DNA of 43,093 nt, taken from JAZSQT01 sp045538075. Lineage in GTDB: Bacteria > Chrysiogenota > Deferribacteres > Deferribacterales > Mucispirillaceae. The stretch spans positions 1 through 43,093 of the forward strand of contig JAZSQT010000028.1 of the NCBI GenBank assembly GCA_045538075.1, read 5' to 3'. The notes under the pieces are model-generated. The model ran no database searches. It had not been told where the DNA came from and saw nothing but the letters and a program-made list of their open reading frames with translations. Numbering within the stretch: position 1 is the stretch's first letter; each line of letters begins with the position of its first letter. Below are positions 8,423-16,670 of the stretch, in pieces. The position numbers were made by a program, and so were the translations under genes.

Positions 8423-9652
8423 ATGAATGCAGAATGGATAATGTCGTTTATTGAAGATGTTAGCAAATTTGGTCAAACTTATAACGGTGGAGTTAATCGT
8501 TTAGGTTTCACAGAAATAGATTGTATTGCTACAGATTACGTTATTTCTATTCTTAAAGATTTAGGGTTTATAGTTGATATAGATTCTTTTGGAAATATCT
8601 TTGCTAAACTCAATGATAATGTATCTAATAATAAAATAGTTGCAACGGGTTCTCATCTTGATACTGTTCCAAATGGTGGTATTTTTGATGGAGTTTTAGG
8701 GGTAGCCTCATCTATTGCTGCTATAATGGCAATAAAAAAAGAAGGGATTAAACTTTCTCATCCATTAGAGTTAATCATCTTTCGTCTTGAAGAATCAAGC
8801 CGTTTCGGTTGTCCTACTATGGGTAGTAAAGTTATTTCTGGTAAATATCAGAAAGGAATGTGGGATAATTTGCGAGATAGAGATAATATTTCTCTTTTTG
8901 ATGCTATGAAAAAATCAGGTTTTAATTTAAATAATGCAGAAAAATCAATTAAAAGTAGTGAAAATTATAAATCTTTCATAGAATTACATATTGATTCTGG
9001 TGGTGATTTATATAGGGCTTGTAAACCTATAGGTATAGCAGAAGCAATAGCTGCACCATTAAGAGCAAAAGTTACTATACATGGAGAAATATCTCACTCT
9101 GGAGCAGCAAATATGAAAGATAGAAGAGATGCTTTAGTATCTGCTGCAGAATTTATTTTGTCAGTTCGTAATTTTGCTATGGCTTATGCAGATATGGGAA
9201 TTAGGGCAACGGTTGGAAGTATTGATGCTTTTCCTAATGCAATCAACGTTGTTTGTGGATTAGCTGAATTATACGTTGATTTAAGGGGAACAGATAAATC
9301 TATAATGGACGAAGTATATAATTTAATCAAAAATGAATCATCAAAAATTGCATTGAGACGTAAAACACCAATAGAAATATCTTTTATTAGTGAAGAATAT
9401 CCAGTAAAAATGGATAATCATATTTATTCAATAATAAAATCAAGTTGTAATGATTTAGGTATAGATAGTCAAAATATTATAAGTGGAGCAGGTCATGACG
9501 CAATGAATATGGCAAACATTACGCCAAGTGGTATGATATTTGTCAGAGGTAGCGAAGGTGGAAGCCATAGGATAGATGAATATGCGTCATTAGATGATAT
9601 AAATTTAGGGTTATCTGTGTTAAAAGATACACTATGCCGTTTGGCTTATTAA
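8423..9652 (+). CDS. M20-family Zn-dependent N-carbamoyl/ureido amidohydrolase
   Basis: Belongs to the allantoate amidohydrolase / N-carbamoyl-L-amino acid hydrolase (HyuC) group of the M20 peptidase family, which removes carbamoyl groups in purine or hydantoin breakdown. The 409 residues show GSHLDTVPNGGIFDG at 76-90, with metal ligands H78 and bridging D89. The Glu pair E123/E124 follows in RLEESSRFG, then ELHIDSG at 187-193 (H189) and GAGHDAMNMA plus GGSHRIDEY near the C-terminus. The dimerisation (lid) domain lies at about 215-325. The strong ribosome binding site GGGGG supports ATG 8423. The exact substrate cannot be told from sequence. Confidence 0.85.
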   Translation: MNAEWIMSFIEDVSKFGQTYNGGVNRLGFTEIDCIATDYVISILKDLGFIVDIDSFGNIFAKLNDNVSNNKIVATGSHLDTVPNGGIFDGVLGVASSIAAIMAIKKEGIKLSHPLELIIFRLEESSRFGCPTMGSKVISGKYQKGMWDNLRDRDNISLFDAMKKSGFNLNNAEKSIKSSENYKSFIELHIDSGGDLYRACKPIGIAEAIAAPLRAKVTIHGEISHSGAANMKDRRDALVSAAEFILSVRNFAMAYADMGIRATVGSIDAFPNAINVVCGLAELYVDLRGTDKSIMDEVYNLIKNESSKIALRRKTPIEISFISEEYPVKMDNHIYSIIKSSCNDLGIDSQNIISGAGHDAMNMANITPSGMIFVRGSEGGSHRIDEYASLDDINLGLSVLKDTLCRLAY

Positions 9653-9670
9653 TTATCGTAAGGGTTTATT

Positions 9671-10219
9671 ATGAAATACTTTTATTTTCACGGGTTTGGT
9701 AGTAGCCCAGAAGCAAAAAAAGCTAAAGATATGATAGAAATTTTAGGTGAAGATAATGTTAATGTGCCTGATTTTAACAAATCATCTACAGGTGTAAAAA
9801 AATTATTAGATGATATTATAAATAGTATTAAAAGTTCAACGGAAGAAAGTCTTATAGTTGGTAGTTCTTTAGGAGGATTATATGCTATATACGTATCAGC
9901 TATGTCTAACTGTAAATGCGTATTATTAAATCCATGCTTATTTCCTCAAGCAATAATTAGCAAAATCACTAAAGAAGTTAATGTAGAAGATATAATTGAT
10001 GCTCAAAATTTAAGTTTAACTGCATTTAAAAATTATAATCAAGATAATGTTGAAGTATGGGTTACTAAAGACGATACCTTAATTAATCATACAGACTTAA
10101 CTAAACCATTTTTTTATAAAGATGTGGCAAAATATATTGAATTTGATGAAGATAAAGCCTCAACCCATGAATTTATTGGCTTTAAAGAGTTATTTAAAGA
10201 TTATATTTCTAAAAAATAA
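9671..10219 (+). CDS. YqiA-like alpha/beta-hydrolase esterase
   Basis: A 182-residue single-domain alpha/beta hydrolase of the YqiA (UPF0227) family of small cytoplasmic esterases. The N-terminus MKYFYFHGFGSSPEAKKA gives the oxyanion HGF motif and the family's SSP segment. The nucleophile elbow is GSSLGG at 64-69 with S66. The acid is probably in the VTKDD segment and the His in THEFIGF near the C-terminus. AAGGG precedes the ATG, 18 bases after the hydrolase gene, so the two are likely co-transcribed. The physiological substrate is unknown. Confidence 0.78.
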   Translation: MKYFYFHGFGSSPEAKKAKDMIEILGEDNVNVPDFNKSSTGVKKLLDDIINSIKSSTEESLIVGSSLGGLYAIYVSAMSNCKCVLLNPCLFPQAIISKITKEVNVEDIIDAQNLSLTAFKNYNQDNVEVWVTKDDTLINHTDLTKPFFYKDVAKYIEFDEDKASTHEFIGFKELFKDYISKK

Positions 10220-10439
10220 GTAAGAGTTAATATTATCACTTATTTCTAATATAATTATTTAAAATCATCATACATATTTTATATTGTTTTCAAAATTTTT
10301 AGTCAAATATTTTTACTCCATAAAACTTTTAAAATCTTAAATTTAATTTTCTTTTATCTATAATATAGTTGAAAGAATTTTGTATATTATATTGCCTTAA
10401 AGAAATAAGAAATTTGTTGTTAGAATATAATTTATTTAC
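10220..10439. other. Non-coding spacer before the dcw promoter
   Basis: About 220 bases, extremely AT-rich, between the esterase gene and the -35 box of mraZ; the full gene-free stretch reaches 10523. I see no open reading frame, RNA gene or convincing terminator. An 8-base inverted pair, AAATAAGT/ACTTATTT, spans the esterase stop codon but has a 16-base loop and no T run. Confidence 0.5.
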
Positions 10440-10468
10440 TTGACGTAAATAGATATTTTTATTATAAA
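10440..10468 (+). promoter_or_regulatory. Sigma-70 promoter of the dcw operon
   Basis: TTGACG (10440-10445), a 17-base spacer and TATAAA (10463-10468), each one mismatch from consensus. Transcription would begin near 10475, leaving a leader of about 50 bases before the mraZ ATG at 10524. The leader contains repeated TGGCATA (10469, 10499) and AAATGTAT (10486, 10506). These could be operator elements, but they do not match the TGGG-type MraZ boxes known from E. coli. Confidence 0.7.
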
Positions 10469-10523
10469 TGGCATATATTGTCATGAAATGTATTTAACTG
10501 GCATAAAATGTATCAGGGTAGAT

Positions 10524-10982
10524 ATGAGTTTCAAAGGAACGTATTTAAACAAGTTTGATGAGGCTGGTAGAATTAGTTTACCTGCTAAAATGCGTGAAGA
10601 GTTGAAGTCTAATAACTGGGGCAATACTCTTGTAGTTTATTACGCCTATGCAACTAAATGCCTTAGAATATTACCAAGTAGTGTTTATGAAGATATGGTA
10701 AAGAAATTTAGTGATAATCCTCCTAAAAATTCTCGCCAGCTTATGCTTTATAGAGGTGTAACATCTACTGCGGCAGATGTTGAAATTAATGGGTCTGGTA
10801 GGATTAGCATATCTGCATTACATAGAAGTAAAGCTAATTTAGGTGATGAATGCTACATTGTTGGTGCTTACGATAAGATTGAAATTTGGAATAAAGAAGC
10901 GTGGGAAGCTCAAGAATCCATCATGGAAGAAGTTGCAATAAGTGGTGAATTTGATGCTGAAATTGATAATACGTTATTTTAA
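10524..10982 (+). CDS. mraZ: Transcriptional regulator MraZ
   Basis: MraZ is a DNA-binding, ring-forming regulator of the dcw operon, normally its first gene. The 152-residue protein holds two SpoVT/AbrB-like repeats: TYLNKFDEAGRISLPAKMRE at the N-terminus and ADVEINGSGRISISALHRSKA in the middle. I chose ATG 10524 (MSFKGTYLNKFD) rather than the in-frame ATG at 10488 because AGGG lies 7 bases upstream. The family also starts two or three residues before the Gly-Thr-Tyr. It lies directly after a good promoter and 18 bases before rsmH. Confidence 0.93.
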   Translation: MSFKGTYLNKFDEAGRISLPAKMREELKSNNWGNTLVVYYAYATKCLRILPSSVYEDMVKKFSDNPPKNSRQLMLYRGVTSTAADVEINGSGRISISALHRSKANLGDECYIVGAYDKIEIWNKEAWEAQESIMEEVAISGEFDAEIDNTLF

Positions 10983-11000
10983 TTAGTTTAAGAGGATAAA

Positions 11001-11924
11001 TTGCATACGCCAGTATTATTAGATGAATTAATTAATTTAATGGATATAAAGCCAGATGGAATATACATTGATTGCACTGGTGGTGGTGGTGGACATGCTT
11101 TTGCTGTTAGTAAAAAACTTTCAGAAAAGGGCAGGTTGATAGTTTTAGATAGAGATATAGAAGCAGTAGATAGATTAAAAGAAAAGTTTAAAGATGATAC
11201 ACGAATTTCTGTGTGTCATTACAATTTTGCAGACATAGATTTAGCTATGAAAGAAAATTCTATAGATGAAGTTGATGGAATTTATGCAGATTTTGGGGTT
11301 TCATCGTTTCAGTTAAAGGAAAAGGGTAGAGGGTTTTCTTTTAGGAGCGAAGGTCCTATTGATATGCGTATGGATCGTAGCTTAGAAATGACTGCAGCAG
11401 AAGTTGTAAATACTTATACAATAGATAATTTATCGTCTATTATTTATAGGTTTGGTGAAGAAAAGTTTGCAAAAAAAATAGCAATAGAAATTAGCAAAAG
11501 AAGAGCAATTAAGAAGTTTACTACTACTTATGAGCTTTCAGAAGTAATAAAAAATGCAATACCTAAAAAGTTTCATAAAAAAGGGATACATCCTGCTACA
11601 AAAACTTTTTTAGGTTTAAGGATTTTTGTAAATAAAGAGCTTGAAGCTATAGAAGAGCTTATGAGCAAAATAGCATCTTTATTAAAAAAAGAGGGTAGAT
11701 TTGGGGCAATATCTTTTCACTCCTTAGAAGATAGGATTGTGAAAGATTATTTAAATAATTACGCAAAAGATTGTGTGTGTCCACCAAATCTACCAGTATG
11801 TGTTTGTGAGAAAAAGGCTGAATTTAAGATAATAACTAAAAAGCCTATAATACCAGCTGTAAAAGAGATAGAAGAAAATCCTCTTTCTCGTAGTGCAAAA
11901 TTAAGGATAGCAGAGAGGTTATAA
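11001..11924 (+). CDS. rsmH: 16S rRNA (cytosine-1402-N4)-methyltransferase
   Basis: RsmH (MraW) methylates C1402 of 16S rRNA using S-adenosylmethionine. In 307 residues the Gly-rich SAM loop DCTGGGGGHAF is at 24-34, the catalytic region DFGVSSFQL near 94-102, and FHSLEDRIVK near the C-terminus. The start MHTPVLLDE fits the family. The codon is TTG at 11001, with AGAGGA 5 bases upstream. A Cys-rich insert CPPNLPVCVC around 254-263 is a lineage trait I associate with delta-type and Deferribacterota proteins. ftsL starts on the last base of the stop codon. Confidence 0.96.
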   Translation: MHTPVLLDELINLMDIKPDGIYIDCTGGGGGHAFAVSKKLSEKGRLIVLDRDIEAVDRLKEKFKDDTRISVCHYNFADIDLAMKENSIDEVDGIYADFGVSSFQLKEKGRGFSFRSEGPIDMRMDRSLEMTAAEVVNTYTIDNLSSIIYRFGEEKFAKKIAIEISKRRAIKKFTTTYELSEVIKNAIPKKFHKKGIHPATKTFLGLRIFVNKELEAIEELMSKIASLLKKEGRFGAISFHSLEDRIVKDYLNNYAKDCVCPPNLPVCVCEKKAEFKIITKKPIIPAVKEIEENPLSRSAKLRIAERL

Positions 11925-12223
11925 TGAAAGCGATAATAGCTCAAAGTATTTCAAGTATCAGTATTAGTTTTAGACCAATTGTTGTTGTGCTTACATTACT
12001 TGTGATATTTTTTATGTCTGCACTTATTGTTGTTCGTCAACAATGTATTCATGAGAGTTATAAAATTTCTTCTTTGACTATTGCTATGGATAATAAAAAT
12101 TTAGAATATGAAAAATTATTGAGACAACGTTCAAATATATTGCGTAGAGAAAATCTTACTTCTAAAGCTATAGAAATGGATTTTGTATTTCCAGTAGGTG
12201 GTAAAGTTTTTTATGTTCAGTGA
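11924..12223 (+). CDS. ftsL: Cell division protein FtsL
   Basis: A 99-residue bitopic membrane protein between rsmH and ftsI, the standard position of FtsL. It has a short cytoplasmic N-terminus, one membrane helix at about 17-38 (PIVVVLTLLVIFFMSALIVV) and a periplasmic helical or coiled-coil segment (about 45-80). The sequence ends with SKAIEMDFVFP, resembling the A-x-x-x-G-M-x-x-P end of many FtsL proteins. FtsL works with FtsB and FtsQ to activate FtsWI. FtsL is poorly conserved, so the call rests mainly on topology and position. It overlaps ftsI by 11 bases. Confidence 0.85.
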   Translation: MKAIIAQSISSISISFRPIVVVLTLLVIFFMSALIVVRQQCIHESYKISSLTIAMDNKNLEYEKLLRQRSNILRRENLTSKAIEMDFVFPVGGKVFYVQ

Positions 12224-13895
12224 TAAAATATCTTTTAAAATATTTTCAATATTTGGCATTGTTATTTTTGTGGCAGTTATCGTGCGTCTTGTTGATTTGC
12301 AAATTATAGATGGCAAAAAATACGTAGATTTTGTTAATTCGCAAGCTAGTTCTCATCTTACTGTGTCTGAAAATAGAGGGTATATTTACGATAAAGATGG
12401 TAATCTTTTAGCTGGCAATAAAACTACAGCATCTTTATACACTTTTAGAAAAAATATTAGTAGCTACAATGCTTTTGTTAGACAGTTAAATAAGTATGGC
12501 ATTACTTTAAATAAAAAGACTAAAGATGCATTAACGAAAAAAGATACATTTACTTGGGTTGCACGTCAAATTGATATAGATAAAGCCGATAAAATGGTAA
12601 AAGATATAGATGGTCTTGAGTATTTTAAAGAAGAAGCAAGATTTTATCCACAAGGCACTATGCTTGCAAATGTTATTGGATTTACTGGAGTAGATAATAA
12701 AGGCTATGCTGGAATGGAATACTCTCTTAATAAAGATTTAGAGGGTAAACAGATATATGTTGAATCTTTAAGAGATTCTAAAGGTAGGCTTCTTATTTTT
12801 GAAAATAAGTCTGATATGTTAAGACCAGATACAGAAGTATATCTTACAATATCATCTCGTATTCAATCAGCTGCTGAGTATCTTTTGAGAGAAGGTGCAA
12901 AAAAATTTGGTGCAAAAAATGGTTCAGTAGTTGCAATGGATATTAAAACTGGTGAAATTTTATTAGCTGCAAGTGTAAAAACATTTGACCCACATAATTA
13001 TTCAAAATATCCAAAAAGTTCATGGAAAAATCATCCTTTTACTTACGTATATGAACCTGGCTCAATTTTTAAAACTGTAGCTTTTAGTTTCCTTGAAGAA
13101 AACGGTAATTTAAACAAAAATTTACAAATTGATACAAATAAAAAGATAAAAATTGGTGGTTATACTTATAGTGATACTAAAGACTATGGAGTTTTGAAGG
13201 TAGATGAAATTTATAAATATTCAAGTAATATAGGAACTGCAGCATTAATTATAAAAGAAAAAAATGTTGATTTTTATAATTTTCTTGTCAAATCTGGCTT
13301 TGGTGAAAAAACTGGAGTATATGGAGTAGGCGAAGAAAGTGGACGCTTGAAACACGTTTCAAATTGGTCAAAAACGAGTAAATCATCTATTGCTATAGGT
13401 TACGAAGTGTTAGTTACACCATTGCAAATGGCAAGATTTTATGGTGCAGTTGCCAATGATGGTATAATGGTTAATCCAAAAATATTAACTAAAATTGTAA
13501 AGAATGGAAAAGTTACTTATCCAGAGGCAAAAGAAGAAAGAATTATGTCATCAGAAACAGCAAGCTATATATTGTCTCTAATGCAAAAAACTGTAGAAGA
13601 TGGCACTGGTGTTAATGCTAAAACTCAGTTAACAAAAGTTGCTGGAAAAACTGGAACTTCTTCAATTTACGATAATAAATTAAAAGCATATTCTAAAAAA
13701 GATTATTCTGCAAGTTTTGCAGGAGTATTTCCTGCTGAAAATCCAAAAGTAGCTATGGTTGTTGTTTATGAGTCTCCTACAAGTTCTATTTATGGTGGTT
13801 CAACTGCAGCAAATGTTTTTAGACAAATTGCAGAATTTGTATCAACAGAGTTAAGATATATAGAACCAAGTTTAAGGATTGCTTATGCAGATTAA
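12213..13895 (+). CDS. ftsI: Peptidoglycan D,D-transpeptidase FtsI (PBP3)
   Basis: The septal class B penicillin-binding protein, which cross-links peptidoglycan with FtsW. The 560-residue protein has one N-terminal membrane anchor (about 9-27), a PBP dimerisation domain (from about 50, with NRGYIYDKDGNLLA) and a transpeptidase domain. Active-site motifs are SIFK with nucleophile S284, SSN at 337-339 and KTGT at 479-482. It has no PASTA domains. I chose ATG 12213 (MFSDKISFKIF) over GTG 12198 because AGGTGG at 12196-12201 can serve as its ribosome binding site. It overlaps murE by 11 bases. Confidence 0.95.
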   Translation: MFSDKISFKIFSIFGIVIFVAVIVRLVDLQIIDGKKYVDFVNSQASSHLTVSENRGYIYDKDGNLLAGNKTTASLYTFRKNISSYNAFVRQLNKYGITLNKKTKDALTKKDTFTWVARQIDIDKADKMVKDIDGLEYFKEEARFYPQGTMLANVIGFTGVDNKGYAGMEYSLNKDLEGKQIYVESLRDSKGRLLIFENKSDMLRPDTEVYLTISSRIQSAAEYLLREGAKKFGAKNGSVVAMDIKTGEILLAASVKTFDPHNYSKYPKSSWKNHPFTYVYEPGSIFKTVAFSFLEENGNLNKNLQIDTNKKIKIGGYTYSDTKDYGVLKVDEIYKYSSNIGTAALIIKEKNVDFYNFLVKSGFGEKTGVYGVGEESGRLKHVSNWSKTSKSSIAIGYEVLVTPLQMARFYGAVANDGIMVNPKILTKIVKNGKVTYPEAKEERIMSSETASYILSLMQKTVEDGTGVNAKTQLTKVAGKTGTSSIYDNKLKAYSKKDYSASFAGVFPAENPKVAMVVVYESPTSSIYGGSTAANVFRQIAEFVSTELRYIEPSLRIAYAD

Positions 13896-15342
13896 AGATT
13901 TAATTTCTGCATTAAATCCATTAAAAGTGGTTGTTGATGCAGAGATAGAAAATTTAAAAGTTGAGTCTATTAGTGATGACAGTAGAAATAAAGAAACATC
14001 TACTGTATTTTTTGCTTATAATGGTGAAAGTTACGATTCTCATGTTGATATTGAAAGGATTTGTAAATCATCTTTATCAAAAGTTGTAGTATGCGAAAAA
14101 GAGTTAGATAATTCAATAAACCATATAGTAGTTGAAAATGGTAGAGCTGCATTATCTACTGCATATAAATTATATTATAATAATCCTTTAGAAAAATATA
14201 AATCTATTGCAGTAACTGGAACTAATGGTAAGACTACAACAACATACTTATTAAATTCTATATTTAGAGAATATAATCGTAAATCTGTTTTAATAGGCAC
14301 AGTAGGAGCTTATATTGATGATGAATACGTTACATTAAATAATACAACGCCATCATCAAAAGATTTTTATTCAATTCTTAATGAAGGATTAAATAAAGGT
14401 TGTGAATATCTTGCTACAGAAATTTCTTCTCACGCACTAAGTCAAGGTAGAATATTTGGAGCTAAGTTTGATTGTAGTGTTTTTACAAATTTAACTGGCG
14501 ACCATTTAGATTTTCATAAAAATATGGATAACTATTTTAAAGCAAAATCTATGCTTTTTGATGATTTGATGAGTAATTTTAAAGTAGTAAACAAATCTAA
14601 CGAATACGGTGAGAAATTATCAAAATTAATTAAAAATAATCTTATTACATATAGTATTAATAATAATGCAGATATATATCCTAAAAAATACGATTTTGAT
14701 GTTACTGGTATAAAAGCAACACTTTCTGTATTTGGAAAAGATGTTAATATATCAAGTCATTTAGTAGGTGAATATAATTTAGAAAACATATTAGCAGCAA
14801 TTTCAGCAGCTTACGCAATAGGTATTGATGAAAAGGCAATTGTAAATGGTGTTTCATCGTTAAATAATGTTTCTGGACGACTTGAAAAGATAAATGGTAA
14901 TGGATATACAGTTTTTGTTGATTATGCTCATACTGATGATGCTTTAAAAAATGTTCTTAAGACTTTAAGAAAAATTGCAAATAATAGGATAATTACTGTT
15001 TTTGGAGCTGGTGGAGATAGAGACAATACAAAAAGACCAAGAATGGGTAGAATAGCAGAAGAGTTATCAGATGTTGTAGTTATTACAAGTGATAATCCAA
15101 GAACAGAAGATAAAAATAAAATAATAGAAGATATTTTAGTAGGAATAATAAATACAGAAGCAGTTATTATTGAGGCTGATAGAGAAAAAGCAATTGAAAA
15201 AGCAATAAATATAGCTCTTAAAGATGATATTATATTAATTGCCGGAAAAGGACATGAAGATTACCAAATTATTGGTAAAGATAAATTTCCTTTTGATGAT
15301 AGATTAATTGCAAAAAAATATATTGGTAACGGTGAATTATGA
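13885..15342 (+). CDS. murE: UDP-MurNAc-tripeptide synthetase MurE (meso-DAP type)
   Basis: Adds the third stem-peptide residue to UDP-MurNAc-L-Ala-D-Glu. The 485-residue Mur ligase has the P-loop GTNGKTTTT from 112 and the C-terminal amino-acid-binding motif DNPRTED from 403. DNPR is the signature for meso-diaminopimelate as substrate, so the wall is DAP-type. The substrate loop is followed by GKGHEDYQ, typical of MurE. I chose ATG 13885 over TTG 13879 because AAGGA lies 6 bases before it. Adjacent overlaps are 11 bases with ftsI and 4 bases with murF. Confidence 0.96.
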   Translation: MQIKDLISALNPLKVVVDAEIENLKVESISDDSRNKETSTVFFAYNGESYDSHVDIERICKSSLSKVVVCEKELDNSINHIVVENGRAALSTAYKLYYNNPLEKYKSIAVTGTNGKTTTTYLLNSIFREYNRKSVLIGTVGAYIDDEYVTLNNTTPSSKDFYSILNEGLNKGCEYLATEISSHALSQGRIFGAKFDCSVFTNLTGDHLDFHKNMDNYFKAKSMLFDDLMSNFKVVNKSNEYGEKLSKLIKNNLITYSINNNADIYPKKYDFDVTGIKATLSVFGKDVNISSHLVGEYNLENILAAISAAYAIGIDEKAIVNGVSSLNNVSGRLEKINGNGYTVFVDYAHTDDALKNVLKTLRKIANNRIITVFGAGGDRDNTKRPRMGRIAEELSDVVVITSDNPRTEDKNKIIEDILVGIINTEAVIIEADREKAIEKAINIALKDDIILIAGKGHEDYQIIGKDKFPFDDRLIAKKYIGNGEL

Positions 15343-16670
15343 TGATTTCTGATATCGTAAACATTAATGCCAATATAAAAAATGTAAATATAGAAAATGA
15401 TATTGAATATAGTGGGGCTTATCTTGATTCAAGGTTAGTTACTAAAAATAGTATTTTCTTTGGAGTAAAAGGAGAAAATGCAGACGGTAACAGATATTCT
15501 GCTGAAGCATTAAAAAAAGGTGCATCATTAGTTGTTTTAGATAATGAAGATTGTTATAGCAACACAAATGGTAACAAAATACTTGTAGATGATACATTAT
15601 CATTTATGAAAGACTTTGGCAAAATTGCTTTAGACAATTTTAAAGGAATAAAAATAGCTGTTACTGGCTCTTTTGGGAAAACTGGAACTAAAGAAATATT
15701 AAAAAAAGTTTTTAATAAAAAATATAGTGTATATGGAACAGAGGGGAACAAAAATAATCTTTTAGGTGTTTCTTTAACTGCTTGTGGAATAGATAATAGT
15801 AATATTGGTATTTTTGAAATAGGTTCTAATGGATTAGGAGAGATAGAAACTCTTTCTAATTTAATAAATCCAGATATTGCTATTGTTACGAGTGTAGGAC
15901 ACGCTCACGTTGGCAGATTTAACGGTATAGAAAATATAAAACAAGAAAAAATTTCTATTGAAAAAGGATTAAAAGATAACGGAACTCTTATTATTCCATA
16001 TTATTTAAGAGATTACGTTATAAGTAGTAAAAATATTATAACTTTCGGTATTGATGATAATGCAGATATTTATTTAAAGGATATAAAACATTTTGGTGAT
16101 TACATTACTTTTAATATAAATAATAGCAATAAGTTGTATAAGTTAAACCACCCTTATATTCATATAGCAGAACAAGTATTGCCAGTAATAGCAAGTTGTA
16201 AGTTGTGTGATATTGATGAAGATACGATTATTGAAGCTATTAATGATTATAAACCTATAAAAGGTAGAGGCAATATAGAAAAAGTTAATAATATAACAAT
16301 TATAGATGATACTTATAATGCAGGTTTTGAGGCAATTTTACGTTCTGCTGAAAGTTTAAATATGATTAATGTTGCTCCTAAATACGCTATTTACGGCGAA
16401 ACTGGTGAAATTGAAGGTTATGAGTTTGAAATATATAAAGAGATTATTAACTTATCAGAAAAATATAAAGATATTAATTTCATTTTTATTGGTAAAGAAT
16501 ATTTAAAATATAAAAGTTCAAGTAACTGTTTAATATACGAAGATAAGATTAGTGCTTATAATTATATAAATAGTATTAAAAATGGTATAATTCTTGTAAA
16601 AGCCTCTCGTAGTAAGAAGTTTGAAGATATTATAAATGTTATAAAAATGGAGAAAGATAATGCTTTATAA
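15339..16670 (+). CDS. murF: UDP-MurNAc-tripeptide-D-Ala-D-Ala ligase MurF
   Basis: Attaches D-Ala-D-Ala to the UDP-MurNAc-tripeptide, the last cytoplasmic ligation. The 443-residue Mur ligase has its P-loop at 110-119 as GSFGKTGTKE, where many MurF proteins have GSxGKTTTK. The central SVGHAHVGRF segment carries the metal-binding His region, and DDTYNAGFEA is typical of MurF. The C-terminal domain is somewhat short and diverged. A tandem ATGATG offers two adjacent starts (15339 or 15342). The operon position between murE and mraY supports the call. Confidence 0.94.
   Translation: MMISDIVNINANIKNVNIENDIEYSGAYLDSRLVTKNSIFFGVKGENADGNRYSAEALKKGASLVVLDNEDCYSNTNGNKILVDDTLSFMKDFGKIALDNFKGIKIAVTGSFGKTGTKEILKKVFNKKYSVYGTEGNKNNLLGVSLTACGIDNSNIGIFEIGSNGLGEIETLSNLINPDIAIVTSVGHAHVGRFNGIENIKQEKISIEKGLKDNGTLIIPYYLRDYVISSKNIITFGIDDNADIYLKDIKHFGDYITFNINNSNKLYKLNHPYIHIAEQVLPVIASCKLCDIDEDTIIEAINDYKPIKGRGNIEKVNNITIIDDTYNAGFEAILRSAESLNMINVAPKYAIYGETGEIEGYEFEIYKEIINLSEKYKDINFIFIGKEYLKYKSSSNCLIYEDKISAYNYINSIKNGIILVKASRSKKFEDIINVIKMEKDNAL

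Noticed and set aside
10212..10245. AAATAAGT/ACTTATTT hairpin as a terminator after the esterase gene
   Set aside because: Only 8 pairs, all but one or two A/T, a 16-base loop and no T run.
10469..10485. TGGCAT near the mraZ leader as a third sigma-54 site
   Set aside because: The GC dinucleotide is not at the required 10-base distance from GG (CA is found there), and a good sigma-70 promoter stands just upstream.
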